A stretch of DNA of 64,000 nucleotides from Simmondsia chinensis (Eukaryota; Streptophyta; Magnoliopsida; Caryophyllales; Simmondsiaceae), in assembly GCA_018398585.1 (NCBI GenBank), contig JAGTTD010000001.1:33864438-33928437 (forward strand), read 5' to 3'. Below, in pieces: positions 44,042 through 56,520 of this stretch. A program made the position numbers and the translations under genes. The notes beneath the pieces were generated by a model. The model made no database searches, was not told the origin of the DNA, and saw nothing but the letters and a program-made list of their open reading frames with translations. Every line of letters begins with the position of its first letter. The first letter of the stretch is position 1.

Positions 44042-46305
44042 TGTTAGGAAAAAGATTTAAAATTTCGTTGAAAAAATAAACTCTGATGCCGCCTATTGGG
44101 TTCACAATTCTTAACTATGGTCACAACAATAGGCACTTGTTAAAGCACTTAGAATATGAGACTCTTCTCTCTACTTAAACCCTCAGTCGGAGAGTCACGC
44201 TTCGTGACACCTCACGTGCAAGAGTTCCCGAGAATAGGTTTATCTCTATAAATCCTTTGCCCTAATACCAGCTGTTGGGACATATTTCAAAAATTTTCCC
44301 TAATTTTATAAAGTTAACGCAGCGGAACAGGTTTAGAATTCATAACTCTAAACTTAGAGTCGATTTACAATTCTTAATTTTAAATCTACTGGCTTAAATT
44401 CATAATTTAGTTGATAGATCTAAATTCTTAATTTAGATCTATAGGCTTTTTACCTAATACATTCATAACAGCACATAAACTTAAACAGGCATAATAACGA
44501 ATACTATAAATAAATAGAAAAGCAAAAACTAAAAGAAGAAGGAAAGAAGAACATACTTGAAATTGCTCCAATTATAAAGAATACCAAGAAAATCGAGACC
44601 CTGCGATCTTCTACGCAATGACCTCGAACTGCCCAGAGGGTGGGCTCTGAAAAATATTAAACTGAGGAAAGAAAATTTCAACGGAAATTTTTCTCTCCAA
44701 TTAGGTCTCTGAAACTATTTCCAGAAACCAATTTATTTTGATTGATTGCCAAACCTCTGAAATAGGTACCTCTATTTATAGGAGTATACCGGAGTGAAAA
44801 AATTACAAAACTACCGATGTGGGGCGCGCATAAATGAATTCCAATTAAAATACAAAAACCATTGTTTCAAAACAAAACAACCCCAAAACCTGTCGCTTCG
44901 GTTCAAAGCAAAATCGAGCTCTTTTTTTATTTTGAACAAAGTGTGACACGCGCCGGGCCTGGATTTGCCTACTCGTGCTCATGCGGATCACCGTCCGAAT
45001 ACCCAGCACTAGTGGTCGACCTGTGAGCACACGGATCCAGCCCTGTGCGACTATTTCGTGCCTCTTTTTCCTTTTCTTCTTTTTTTTTTTGTCTTTGTTT
45101 CCCCCATGTAAAAATTCATATTATGAATTTTAATTTTCCTAAATTATTTTATTTTATAATTTTTAACTTTTATTCATCTCATTAATAATGTTTGGCAAAA
45201 TAAAATACCCATTTTGTGGATAAATAATTCATTTCTTGAATTCTTTAATATTTTTTCGATGGAAATAAATATAGAAGCATGCGCAGGGACCTCAGGGACA
45301 ATTTAAATCTAGCTCCAAATGGGTTAAATAATCATCTCATGAAATAATTTAATTATCATTTAATGAGAATTAATTCTACTAAATAAATCTCACTGCACTC
45401 CAGTCTTAAAATATTTATTCAATATCTCCTTAATAGACTGTATTGATGACAACAACCCCTTCACTAGATGTCCATGACAAAGGATAAATATAACCACTAC
45501 AATTATCATTCTCACAGCTTCTCCATTAGTTACTGACTTGCTCTTCACTGAATAATTCGTTTATACTTGAACATATTCAGAGTATAAAACCCAAATGTCA
45601 AACACTTGGAATACTTTGGCCAAAGTTTTCGAACAATTCAAATATTAACGAATCAACTAAGGGGACACCTGTATCTCATAAGAGACTGCAGATTCCCTAT
45701 TGAATACCTGATCATTGTCACACTTCACACCGCTACCTAGTATACGTGGGATTTCAATCATTCGTTTAAACCTTAGTTATAGTACACCAAAGTAACTAAC
45801 GCTCCATGCACAAGTTCAGAATACCTTTAGGATTTAGAGTCGTGGTTCAAACAGTACAACGTGAATCACTCATCTTCGATAGTAGTATAGAAATAAGTAA
45901 CCCGCATGGTCCAACTCAGTGTGTCAATCTTATTAAACACACTAACCTAACACTTTTGGATCTCCATCCATATGACCAAGACAAGTCATCTAAAGTGTCA
46001 CGTTATAGTCTTAACATACAAGTAGTCCAAACTTGTCTTCGACTATGAGTCTTTCAAACAACAATCCATATCATTTGTTCCAAGTATCTCTGTGGCTTAG
46101 TCTCATAAACCACTTAGAACAAAAATGTAAATTGTAGTCTGAGGACTATACCCATCTCATGGATATCTCCAAAAAGAAAGTCACATGCAGTATAAATGCT
46201 TGCTTACACAAATTTAACTAGGAAATAACTGGGACTTCAATCTTATTTATTAATTAAAATAATATATCCAGAATAAATCTGGATTTTAGGACACTATTCC
46301 TAACA
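44042..46305 (-). repeat. 3' LTR of element E (left copy)
   Basis: 2264 bp. It holds a minus-strand TATAAATAG box near 44772-44781 and a locally GC-rich block (44940-45060). Open frames inside (for example 45806-46048) occur in both LTRs and are not genes. Confidence 0.92.
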
Positions 46306-46329
46306 ATCTCCCACTTATCCTAAATCCAA

Positions 46330-47110
46330 TTTATGAGAAAGGCCATACTGACCTCTTTTAAGCTTGAACCAAAGGTCTACTGAGCCCAATCCTTAATACG
46401 TATAATTACTCTATTGTGAAATCAGTAGTACAATACTGCTTGACATTCCTCTCACTATTGGCTCCCACTCCAAGGGTAAAGACATGCCTAGACGTCGAAT
46501 GCCTATCATTTTTAATCTAACTGGAAGGCTTAAAACAATGTATCCAACTGGAACTAGCTTATCACTTTGAAATATCAGGATAGGATCTCTAGTTCTTTTC
46601 AAGAACTTGAGAAAACACTTCACTATCACCTAATCCATTGGACCCAGGTTAGACTAACACCTGCTTACTATACCATAGCGTAGCAGATATCAAGTCTCGT
46701 GCACAACATGGCATACCTGAAGCTCTCACTGCCAAAGCATATGGAATATTCTTCAATTGTTCTTCCTCTTGAGGTGTCCTAGAACACTACTCAAAAGAGA
46801 GAAAGGGAATCCATGCCTGAAAGGTAAAAAACCTTTCCTAGAGTTCTCCATGAAATACCTTGACAATATTTTGTCAATATAAGCGGCTAGAGAAAGACCT
46901 AACATCCTACTCTAATGACCTCGCAGAAGCTTAATCCTAAGAATAGAGCTGGCTTCTCCTATGTCTTTCATATTGAGCTATCTTGACAATTAAATTTTTA
47001 TAGCTAATGACACCCCTACATCATTCTTAATGAGTAGTATATCGTTGACATATAATACTAAGAAAGTCACTACTTTCTCTTAATATTATTTGTACACGCA
47101 TGGTTCGATC
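46330..47110 (-). pseudogene. Copia RT (end) and RNase H, element E
   Basis: The minus strand shows a decayed YVDD region near 47050 (LYVND-like), followed by FSMKDIGEAS (46970), ILSRYFMENS and KGFLPFRHG (46860-46800), then a KFLKRTRDPILIFQSDKLVP stretch (46620-46550), and ends near the purine tract. These are classic copia RT/RNase H landmarks, broken by frameshifts and stops. The upstream RT fingers are mostly missing between 47310 and 47620. Confidence 0.8.
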
Positions 47111-47619
47111 AACCGATTGCACAAAACTAGAAGAGTTAATTGCTTCATTGTGGCTAAAAGGACCAGATTCAATACCATGGTCTACCACTAAGGCTCCCGT
47201 TATGAACCTGTTAGGTGTCCTGACAAACCTCCCACCACACCGAAGCTCTCGTATACCTGGAACATTTTTGTTCCTATTAGTAGGTGCATCTAATGTAACC
47301 ACTATGTCTTGAGTTGTGTTTAGCTGTTAAAAATTAGACATTCTCCTTTAATACTATTTTGTTTTTTTTCTTTTTTTATTTTTGTAGCTTACTTGCAAAA
47401 TGCTTCTCTAAGTATTTTGTATTATATTTAAAAAAAAAACTTTTTTTGAATTAAAAGAACTGTGGAAAAAGACCATCCTTGTTCTTTTTATTTGCAACAC
47501 CATTCTGAGAAAGCTAAAATCTTATTTCATTTGCAGTTAGGAAATCCAGAAATTCACCCAAAAAATATTCACCACCTCGATCTAATCGAAGTGACTTAAC
47601 TTGTTAACCTAATAGCTTT

Positions 47620-48010
47620 TAAAATTCAACTTTCTACTGTTTGAATTTCTCCAAAAATGTTCGGCTTATGTCTCATCAGGTAAACATATCCATGCCTTGA
47701 GTAATCATCACTAAATGTAGTTAAGTACCTATACCCACCTCTTGCCTGAACGTGCATTGGTCCACATACATATGTGTGAACCAACTCAAGCAAGTCACCA
47801 ACCTTGTTGCCTTTACTCTTGAAGACAGACTTGGTCATATCTCTTTCTATGCACGATTTGTAGATTGGTAATGACCTCAAGTCCAAAGCCTTTATCGTTC
47901 CATCTTTTACCAGTCTTTGGATCCTGTTTAAATTGGTGTGACCTAAACGTTGGTGTGAGGTGTAGGCATTATCAATTTCAGGGTGTTTTCTTTTAGAAGA
48001 TTGAACAAGT
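47620..48010 (-). pseudogene. Copia integrase, N-terminal part, element E
   Basis: Minus strand: a GAG-pre-integrase block with the zinc-binding His pair (SHQRLGHTNLNRIQRLVKDG, about 47960-47895), the Cys region LPIYKSC, then LLELVHTYVCGPM (usually HTDLCGP, with the first catalytic Asp changed to Tyr) and TTFSDDYSRHGYVYLM. It stops at 47626; the rest of the core is lost. Confidence 0.85.
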
Positions 48011-48289
48011 GAACTTATGTTAGATTCATTTAAACAATTACCTGAGTTTTGATAAGGAAATAACCTGAATAAACAATTTATTCATGTATATGTTCAAATA
48101 AACAATTTATTTCTCGTATTAAAATTTTCATTATAAAAATCAACTAAATAAAAACTATCCATTAACCGAAATACAGAAATCAAATTCATGTACAGCGAAG
48201 GTTTAAATACTCAATCCTTTAAAACAAAACTCTATCACTAAAGTCTAAGCTAACATCTCCAACACTTAGGACCAATATTATTGTACTAT

Positions 48290-48720
48290 CCCTGACCATC
48301 AGGTACAACACCCATCATGTAGCCTTTAGCCTAGCCTGACCTCATGTAACATATTACAGACTTGGTCAGTTGAACCTGAATCCACCCACCATGAAATTGG
48401 TGGACTCTCAACTGCGCATGGCTTAACTAAGTGAGATATCAACATATCTCCACTAGATGGCTTAGCAGTCCTTTTAGGAATAGTAGCTATGTACTTAGTG
48501 TAGTTTCTTCTCCAGTGGCCTAGTGTTCTTGCAAAAGAAATACTTTTCTTTTGGTGACTTCCTTATGGACTTGGTTGCTACAATAGCAACCTTGCCCTTT
48601 CCTTTCTTTCTAATTGGTCCCTTGTGATTAATAATAAAGTCTAACTTATTTTTCAAGGCAAAGTAATTTGGTTCAATGAGTACGCTATGTATTCGAAATC
48701 AAGTGAAGTTTTCCAGCCGT
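48290..48720 (-). pseudogene. Copia gag zinc knuckle and protease start, element E
   Basis: Minus strand about 48590-48500: KGKVAIV...FFCKNTRPLEKKL, where relatives have a CCHC knuckle; only part of it is kept. At 48400-48350 ISWWVDSGSTDQVCN matches the copia protease active site (D-S-G). The main gag domain upstream of the knuckle was not found. Confidence 0.7.
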
Positions 48721-50114
48721 ATCCATATCAAAGATACTGTAAATGCAAACATATGTTTAATTGTCTAACAAGAGTCATGTATAATGTAGTGATATATATT
48801 CTTTCAATTTAGCATACACAATAAGTTATATATCCACCAAACTATACTATCATGCATACAATGATGACCCAAACACACCACTCCTTACTCCTCGGCAGCG
48901 GGGTCGCACGAAGTTAGTTCGGGTGAGAACTATTCTTAATTAACCTATTTTCTTGTAACTCTTACTAAACACGATTAACTCACCACTTTACCTTTGTCTC
49001 TAACATGACACAACAAAGCTCTTCGGGGAGGCTAATGCACCACGCTAGTCAAGTGTAAACTATTACCTAAACTTCCATACAAATACATGAAATATTCCAT
49101 GGCAGTGTGATTGCATCGCGTCTTTGCACTTTGGCTTATCCCAATAGAAGTCTAACCCCGTAATCTGCAAACCGACATCCTCCGCGGGGAGGTCTATCGA
49201 TTTGCTATACTGCTAGACCAGTAATGGAGACCGTGAGGTTACAACAATTGAAACCTCGCTCCCACTTGATTTTTATAACACGTGGTTTTTAATTAACTTG
49301 CATTTATCGCCTGTATTATCTCATAGTCCCCTTTAGAATCTCATTCTAAAATTAATCATTATTAATTAATTAATTAATTCAAAAATACTATTGTTTCACA
49401 ATATACATTATCTCATAATCATACATTAGAATCTCATTCTAAAACAAATAAAAAAAATTAATTAATTAATTTTTAATTAAAATAATACCAACATCTCAAT
49501 TTTGATAATCACATAATCTACTTTTAAAAATCTAATTCTAGAATTAAGTTAAAAAAAAAAAATTTGTTTAAAATCAATAGCGATTTTGTGCCTAGACTAT
49601 CTCATAGTCTATTTTATAATCTCATTCTGAAAATAAAAAACTTTATCCATTATTAAAAATATTTGAATCTAATCTTATTAGATCAATTTTGTCTGATTTC
49701 GCAAATCATGACCGAGAACGTACAATCTCATTATACGAACAACATAATCGCAAATTTATGGGTTGTTCCGAATTACCGATTAATTCATTAACGATTTAAA
49801 CAATTTAAATAGTAACTGAAAACAACCTAGTTAATTATTAAATCTTTTAACTAATTCAAACAATTTAAATTGATACTTTAAAATATTCTAATTAACAATT
49901 AACTACTTTAATAATTTAAACAATTTAAATCACTAATTCAAATAATGATTTGAATTAACTATTGAATCTTTATTGATTTAAACAATTTAAATCGAACCAT
50001 CAAATTAAACTAACTTTTCTTCTTAATAAAATCTCTATATTATTAAATTGCCAATCTATTTATTTCGATTTTATTATACCAAGTCATGTATATTATGAAT
50101 GTAATCAGAGGCTG
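48721..50114 (-). repeat. Element E 5' untranslated region with ~60 bp tandem repeats
   Basis: AT-rich leader between the primer site and the gag remnant. CAATTTAAAT recurs at 49801, 49861, 49921 and 49983, giving about four ~60 bp units. A second loose repeat with TAGAATCTCATTCTA lies at 49320-49640. No coding. Confidence 0.65.
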
Positions 50115-50128
50115 GCTCTGATACCAAT

Positions 50129-52355
50129 TGTTGGGAAAAAGATGTAAAATTTTGTTGGAAAAATAAACTCGATGCCGACTATTGGGTTCACAGTTCTCAA
50201 CTATGATCACAACAATAGGCACCTATTAAAGCAGTTAGAGTAACATATTCTTCTCTCTACTTAAGCCCCCAGTCGGAGAGTCACGCTTCGTGACACCTCA
50301 CGTGCGAGAGTTCCCGGGAATAAATTTATCTCTATGAACCCTTTGCTCAATTACCGGTTGTTGGGACAAACTTTAAAATTTCTCCCTAGTTTTATACGCA
50401 GCGGAACAGGTTTAGAATTCATAACTCTAAACTTAGGGTTGATTTAAAATTCTTAATTCTAAATCTACAAACTTAAATTCATAATTTAATTAACAGATCT
50501 AAATTCTTAATTTAGATCTATAGGCCTTTTACTCTAATACATTCATAACGATACGAATACTATAAATAAATAGAAAAGTGAAAACCAAAAGAAGAAGAAA
50601 AGAAGAGCATACCTGGAATTGATCCAATTATGAAGAATACCAAGAAAATCGAGACCCTGCGATCTTCTACGCAATGACCTCGAATTGCCAGGAGGTTGGG
50701 CTCCAAAAAATATTAAATTGAGGAAAGAAAAATTTCAATCGAAAATTTTCTCTCCAATTAGGTCTCTGAAACTATTTCCAAAAGCCCAAAATAAATTATT
50801 TTGATTGAATGCCAAACCTCTTGAATAGGTACCTTTATTTATAGGAGTGCACCAGAGCGAAAAAATTACAAAACTACCGATGTCGGATGCGCAGAAATTA
50901 ATTCCAATTAAAACACAAAACGTAGTGTTTCAAAACAAAACAAAGCGTGTCATTTCGGTTCAAAGCAAAATTGGGCTCTTTTTTATTTTGAACAATGCGT
51001 GACACGTGGAAGGCCATGATTTGCCCGCCCATGCTCACGCATATCACCATCCGAATACCCAGCGCGAGTGGTCAATCTGTGAGCACATGGATCCCGCCCT
51101 GTGCGACTATTTCGTGCCTTTTTTTTTTCTTTTTTTTTTTTCCTTTGTTTCCCACATGTAAAAATTCATATTATGAATTTTAATTTTTTAAAATTATTTT
51201 ATTTTATAATTTTTAATATTTATTCATCTCATGAGTAATGTTTGGCAAAATAAATTACCCATCTTATGGATAAATAATTCATCTCATGAGTTCTTTAATA
51301 TTTTTTTGATGAAAATAAATATAGAGGCTTGCGCAGGGACCTCAGGGACAATTTAAATCTAGCTCCACATGGGTTAAATTAATCATCTCATGAAATAAAT
51401 TAATTACCATTTAATGAGACTTAATTCTACTAAATAAATCTCACTGCACTCCAGACTTAAATTATTTATTCGATATCTCCCTAATAGACTGTATGGATGA
51501 CAACAACCCCTCCATTAGATGTCCGTGACAAAGGATAAATATAACCACTACCATTATCCTTCTCACAGTTTCTCCATTAGTTACCTACTCGCCCTTCACT
51601 GAATAATTCATTTATACTTGAACATATTTATAGTATAAATCCCAAATGTCAAACACATGGAATACTATGGCCAAAGTTTTCGAACTATTCAAATATTTGC
51701 AAATCAACTAAGGGGACATCTGTATCTCATAAGAAACTGTAGATTCCCTATTGAATACCTAATCCTTGTCACACTTCACGCCGCTACCCAATGTACGTGG
51801 GATTTCAGTCATTCATTTAGACCTTACTTACGGTACACCAAAGTAAGTAACGCTCTATGCACAAGTTCAGAATACCATCAGGATTTAGAGTCACTGTTCA
51901 AACAGTACAACGTGAACCACTCATCTCCGCTAGTGGTCTAGAAATAAGTAACCCACATGGTCCAACTCAGTGTGTCAATCTTATTGAACGCACTAACCTA
52001 ACACTTTTGGATCTCCGTCCATATGACCAGGACAAGTCATCCAAAGTTTCACGTTATAGTCTTAACGTATAAGTGGTCCAAACTTGTCTTCGACTACGAG
52101 TCTTTCAAATAACAATCCATATCATTTGTTCCAAGTCTATCTGTGGCTTAGTCTCATAAACCACTTAGAACAAACATGTAAATGGTAGTATGAGGACTAC
52201 ACCCATCTCATGGATGTCCCCGAAAAGAAAATCACTTGCAGTATAAATGATCGCTTACACAAATTTAACTTGAAAACGACTGGGACTTCAATCTTATTAT
52301 TAATTAAAGTAATATATCCAGAATAAATCTGGATTTCAGGACACTGTTCCTAACA
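50129..52355 (-). repeat. 5' LTR of element E (right copy)
   Basis: 2227 bp, matching 44042-46305 with scattered substitutions and small gaps. It abuts the perfect primer site GCTCTGATACCA. Confidence 0.92.
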
Positions 52356-53144
52356 TTAATAATGTCACATTCATGAACACTACAAACTTTGACACGCCTG
52401 GAGAGAGCATAGTTGCAAAAAACTCCTAAAATGGTAATGGTTTTTGCTTACAAAAAGTTGGGCGTTTGGAAGTCAAATTTTCATTTCCAACACATATAAA
52501 TCTCGATGAAAATACGATCCAAACATACAAGCTCAATATAGATTCAAAATGTGCCACTCAAGAATAGCTCATTATGCCTATTAATGAAAACTACAAATCT
52601 AGTTTCAATTGAAGGAAACAAATTCATCAAAGAGTTAACCATGAAGCCTAAAGATAAATAAGATAAAAAAACCTACTAAATTTTAATCAATTAGAACATA
52701 GAACTATAAAAAATTATCAATATACACCAAGGATTCTTCAAAAAATTCAAAGAAAGGATTCTCCCACAAAACAAGTGGCAATTAAGAATACATATTACCT
52801 AAATTGAGGAACAAATGTACGATGATCGGGAAGAAATTTGTGCTAATTGACGACAAATGACACTTTCAAACAAACAAGTCGACAAATTAGAGCGTAATTT
52901 TTTCAAATTCGAAAAGCAAATGTAGAGTTGAATATGAAAATTGAATTGATAAGTACGATTTCAGATCCAAAATTAGACCTAAACAATCCTTACAATTGCA
53001 TTGTTGTATTGTAAACGCGTCATAACAAAAATTAGGGCATGAAGCTCAAAACAACAAAAATAACCAACAAATAGCTAAAATGAAGAACAAATGGAATGCA
53101 AATTGAGCAAGATGCAACAAAGAGACAACCTACACCAGTGATGC
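52356..53144. other. Non-coding flank
   Basis: AT-rich, no reading frame or element recognised. Confidence 0.45.
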
Positions 53145-54029
53145 AACGCGGAATAGAAAACACACATTTAGAGACGAAAATTTAGAGACGGCGCAAGCAC
53201 GTCACAAATTTAGAGACGAGGCAGAGATGGAAAATATTTAGAGACGGATTTGCAACGGATTTGTGACGGAGAATAGAGATGGAAAGCTCCGTCTCTATTT
53301 AATCTCCAAATACAGACAGATTAAAGACGGAAGTAGCCGTCTCTACTTTTGAAACAGAGATGGTAACTTTTCATCACTAATATGTCACTAATTGAGACGG
53401 AATAGAGACAGTCTGCTATCTCTGTATTTCAGAATTGGAATTTTAAAATTGAAATTATTTATAGTGAAGTTTTTAATCTTTAATTTATTTTCATAAGGAT
53501 TTGTTTTGAATTTTTTTACTTAAAATTACCTATATTTTAGGTACGGTTTCATAAAATCACCTAACTTTTTCAAAATTTTAAAGTCATACCTAAATTTTTC
53601 AAAAAAATTTCAACATCACACCTAGTACTAACATCGTTAACTTTCATCACATGAAAGTCATGTTTTGGGTAAAAATGCATCAAACCACAGAGTTTCACTT
53701 AAATTAATTAAATTTATATTAAATAATATATTTTACAAATGACGAAATTAGATACATTTTAATTTGTTAAGGGGTTTGGTGCGCTACTACAATTTTTTGT
53801 CACAAAACAAATTTTGAATGAAACAAAAAAAAAAAAAAAATAATTCTTCTTGTTTGGTCGAATTTTTATTTCATTACAAACAAAATTTTTTTATAGAGGG
53901 TATTTTGATAATTTCGTATTTAATATAATGAAAATTTAATGGTATTAGTATTATGTGTGACATTGAAAATGACGAAATGTCTAAAAATTGATCAATCTTA
54001 ATAAGATATATAAGGGTCTTATTTATAGT

Positions 54030-54190
54030 GGCAGCAGCGGTGGGCGATGGCGGTGGCGGTGGCGGTGGTAGTGGCTGTGGTTGTGGGTGGCGGTGGTGGT
54101 GACTATAGGGATCTGAGATGGGATGCAGGTGGAGAGAGAGAGAGAGATAGGTGGTGGAGAGGGTGGTGGTGGCGGCAGTGATATTGGGTG
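54030..54190 (+). repeat. GGC/GGT-rich simple repeat
   Basis: Interrupted GGCGGT and GGTGGT triplets plus a short GA run (54131-54148). The proline-rich frame on the other strand is a by-product. Confidence 0.85.
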
Positions 54191-54323
54191 TTGGTTAGGT
54201 CCGGATACGATGAGCCTCTTAGAACCATTGTTCAATCTTACTTAAAATCTACGGTGTAGATTTATTTTTCTCATATTCTCACAAGGCATTCATTCTCATT
54301 ATAGCTACTTCCTATATATAGCA

Positions 54324-54543
54324 ACATTCTCAGTACCCCAAGGGCACCCACCTAAGTAGGGCCTGGGGGATGGATGTACGCAGTCTTCCCCCTTGAGGGT
54401 ACCCTGAAGAGAGACTATTTCCGAATACCCCCAATTTGAGGGGTGAGAACTTCCCTTGAAGTCACCCATCTTGGTACTACTGTCGCCCAAGTACGCATAA
54501 CTTTGGAGTTCTAATGGGATCCGGTGCTTGCATGTCGGTACCC
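54324..54543 (-). mobile_element. SINE with 5S rRNA-derived head and Angio-domain-like body
   Basis: Minus strand, 54543-54438: GCACCGGATCCCATTAGAAC, ACTTGGGCGACAGTAGTAC and AAGATGGGTGACTTC are 5S rRNA with few changes, covering the inner promoter and the 3' half; about 9 bases near the 5' end are missing. After a short spacer, 54398-54324 reads GGGGAAGACTGCGTACATCC, CCCCCAGGCCCTACTTAGGTG and TTGGGGTACTG, closely resembling the conserved body (Angio-domain) of plant SINEs. No clear poly-A or target duplication. Alternatives are a Cassandra-type LTR fragment (which also carries 5S) or a chance junction of a 5S pseudogene and a SINE. Confidence 0.65.
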
Positions 54544-54563
54544 TCTTTAGTAGCCGCTCCCTC

Positions 54564-54604
54564 CTACTACTACTACTACTACTACTACTAATAATAATAA
54601 TAAA
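54564..54604 (+). repeat. (CTA)n(ATA)n microsatellite
   Basis: About nine CTA units followed by about five ATA units. Confidence 0.95.
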
Positions 54605-54889
54605 TTAATAGTTCCCTCTTATTTTCTTTCAAATTTTAGTTGAAGGATAGTTGATTGATAAAATTTTAGAATTAATTTGGTGTAGTTGAGTGATAGAAGT
54701 TTAAACTTTAAGTATCTCGTTGTATGTTTAAAATCTCAAAGTACCTAAATAATAAATGATCAAACATCATGTTAACTTAAGTGATAATAGTCCACATTTA
54801 AAAAAAAAAATATTAAGATAATAATATAATTTAAACTCAATAATCATGATAAATTAGTTAATACAATATAAAATTGAAGAGTTATATGC

Positions 54890-55195
54890 GATAAGTTCTT
54901 ATATTTTACTCATTGTGTCAATTGGTCCATGTATTTTAAATTAATTTAGTCCATATATATAAAATTTACTTTGTATCAATTTAAGCTTAAAATACAATTG
55001 ATTTTAAGTTAGTAATAGAAATTTTAATATTCTAGTGAAGAGTGAATTTGAATTGAGTTATGTGTATATCAAATGGTCAAATTTTATCATTTATGTCATT
55101 AACTTTAATTTTTACCGTAGTACTAAATTGATATTATAAAAATTATGTATAAACTAAATTAATACATTAAAAATAACATAATTATACAATAATCT
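54890..55195. mobile_element. Possible MITE with inverted ends
   Basis: The left part has TGTGTCAATTGGTCCATGTA and AATTTAGTCCATATATA. The right part has TACTAAATTGATATTATAAA and ATAAACTAAATTAATACATT, roughly the reverse complement. AT-rich interior. Confidence 0.4.
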
Positions 55196-55216
55196 ATTTT
55201 TTTTTCCTTAAAAAAA

Positions 55217-55546
55217 ATGCCACTTAAATATCTAACCCTAATTTTATATTCCCGCCCAAATCTCAATCTCAATTTTCACTCTCCCTACCAAAATCCTTGC
55301 ACTGACTTTCCATTTCCCTTAATCCCTCTCAATCCCACAACCCTCACCTCTCTCTTCTTCCACACACGACCTCCACTACGGCCCGCTGACCCCCACGAAC
55401 TCGACTCCGGTCTGCTGCAAGTGTCGTCCACCGCCACCACTGTCCCAGTCCGCCACCACCACAGCGCCGCTGCTGCCAGTTCCTCATTGTGTTCTATGTA
55501 TCCCTCTTCTATGTCATTTTCTCACATTTTCTTTTTGGTTGTGTAG
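55217..55546 (+). other. Possible captured gene fragment, 109 codons
   Basis: An open frame from ATG 55217. The second half is GC-rich and C-rich (CACCACCACAGCGCC) in otherwise AT-rich DNA, and its codon look differs from the surroundings. The product is Pro/Ser/Ala/His-rich with no recognised domain. Position inside the CACTA-like element suggests a transduplicated 5' exon. A chance open frame is equally possible. Confidence 0.3.
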
Positions 55547-55599
55547 ATGAAGATTTGATTTTATACACCTCAGATTAAATATTTTATAGATGTCCAGGG

Positions 55600-56520
55600 T
55601 TCACCTCAGATTTGATTTTATAGACCTCAGATTGGGTGTATTGGTGATGCTTATGGTATTTGACACAAGTTGGTGGTGATTCTGTATGCTAATGATAGAA
55701 AACAATCTAAAAATTCACAGTTTTTGGGTGTATTTTTTATGCTTAAGGTGAGTGACACAAGTTGGTGGTGATTATATATATTAATGATAGAAAAATCTAA
55801 ACATATACAGTTTTTGGGTATATTATGGGTGTATTTGTGATGTTTATGGTGATTGACACAAGTTAGTGGTGATTATGAATGCTAATGATAGAAAAATCTG
55901 AAAATTCACAGTTTTTGGGTGTATTTTGGGTGTATCTGTGATGTTCCTAGTGATTGATACAAGTTGGTGGAGAATTTGTATGCTAATGAGAGAAAATAAT
56001 ATGAATATTTACATTTTTTGGGTGTATTTTAGGTGTATTTGTGATGCTTATGGTGATTGACACAAGTTGGTGGTGCTTTTGGATGCTAATTAGAGAAAAA
56101 AAATCTGAACATTTATTGTTTTTGGGTGTATTTGTGATGCTTATGGTGATTGACACGAGTTAGTGGTGATTATGTATGCCAATGATAGAAAAATTTGAAA
56201 ATTCATAAATTTTGGGTGTATTTGTGATGTTTATGGTGATTAACACAAGTTGGTGGTGATTCTATATACGAATGAGAGAAAAAAATCTTAACATTTACAG
56301 TTTTTGGGTGTATTTGTGATGCTTATGGTGATTGACATAAGTTGGTGGTGATTCTATATGCTAATGAGAGAAAAAATCTGAACATTTAAAGTTTTTGGGT
56401 GTATTTTTGGTGGATTTGTGATGCTTATGGTGATTGACACAAGTTAGTGGTGATTTTGCATGCTTATGATAGAAAAATCTTAGTATTTACAGTTTTTGGG
56501 TGTATTTGGGGTTAATTTGA
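55600..56520 (+). repeat. Minisatellite, ~90-104 bp units, about 9 copies
   Basis: TTTTTGGGTGTATTT...GATTGACACAAGTTGGTGGTGATT recurs at 55721, 55811, 55912, 56015, 56119, 56209, 56301, 56392 and 56493. Unit lengths cluster at ~90 and ~102 bp because some units double the GTGTATTTTGG segment. Confidence 0.92.

Larger units (their letters stand above)
44042..52355 (-). mobile_element. Ty1/copia retrotransposon (element E) with 2.2 kb LTRs
   Basis: LTRs 44042-46305 and 50129-52355 (TGTTAGGAA / TGTTGGGAA ... CCTAACA) with a perfect target duplication TTAAT (44037-44041 and 52356-52360). The iMet primer site on the minus strand at 50115-50126 and the purine tract AAGTGGGAGAT beside the left LTR (46306-46317) give minus orientation. 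The interior keeps relics of protease, integrase, RT and RNase H in copia order (integrase before RT). Most of gag is missing. Confidence 0.93.

Noticed and set aside
54023..54235. Proline/histidine-rich minus-strand frame
   Set aside because: Translation of a GGT/GGC simple repeat.
54438..54543. Functional 5S rRNA gene
   Set aside because: The 5' part has a deletion, there are several substitutions, and there is no T-run terminator or tandem neighbour.
55217..55546. Calling a real protein gene
   Set aside because: Single short frame, no domain, no downstream exon, inside a transposon. Kept only as a possible fragment.
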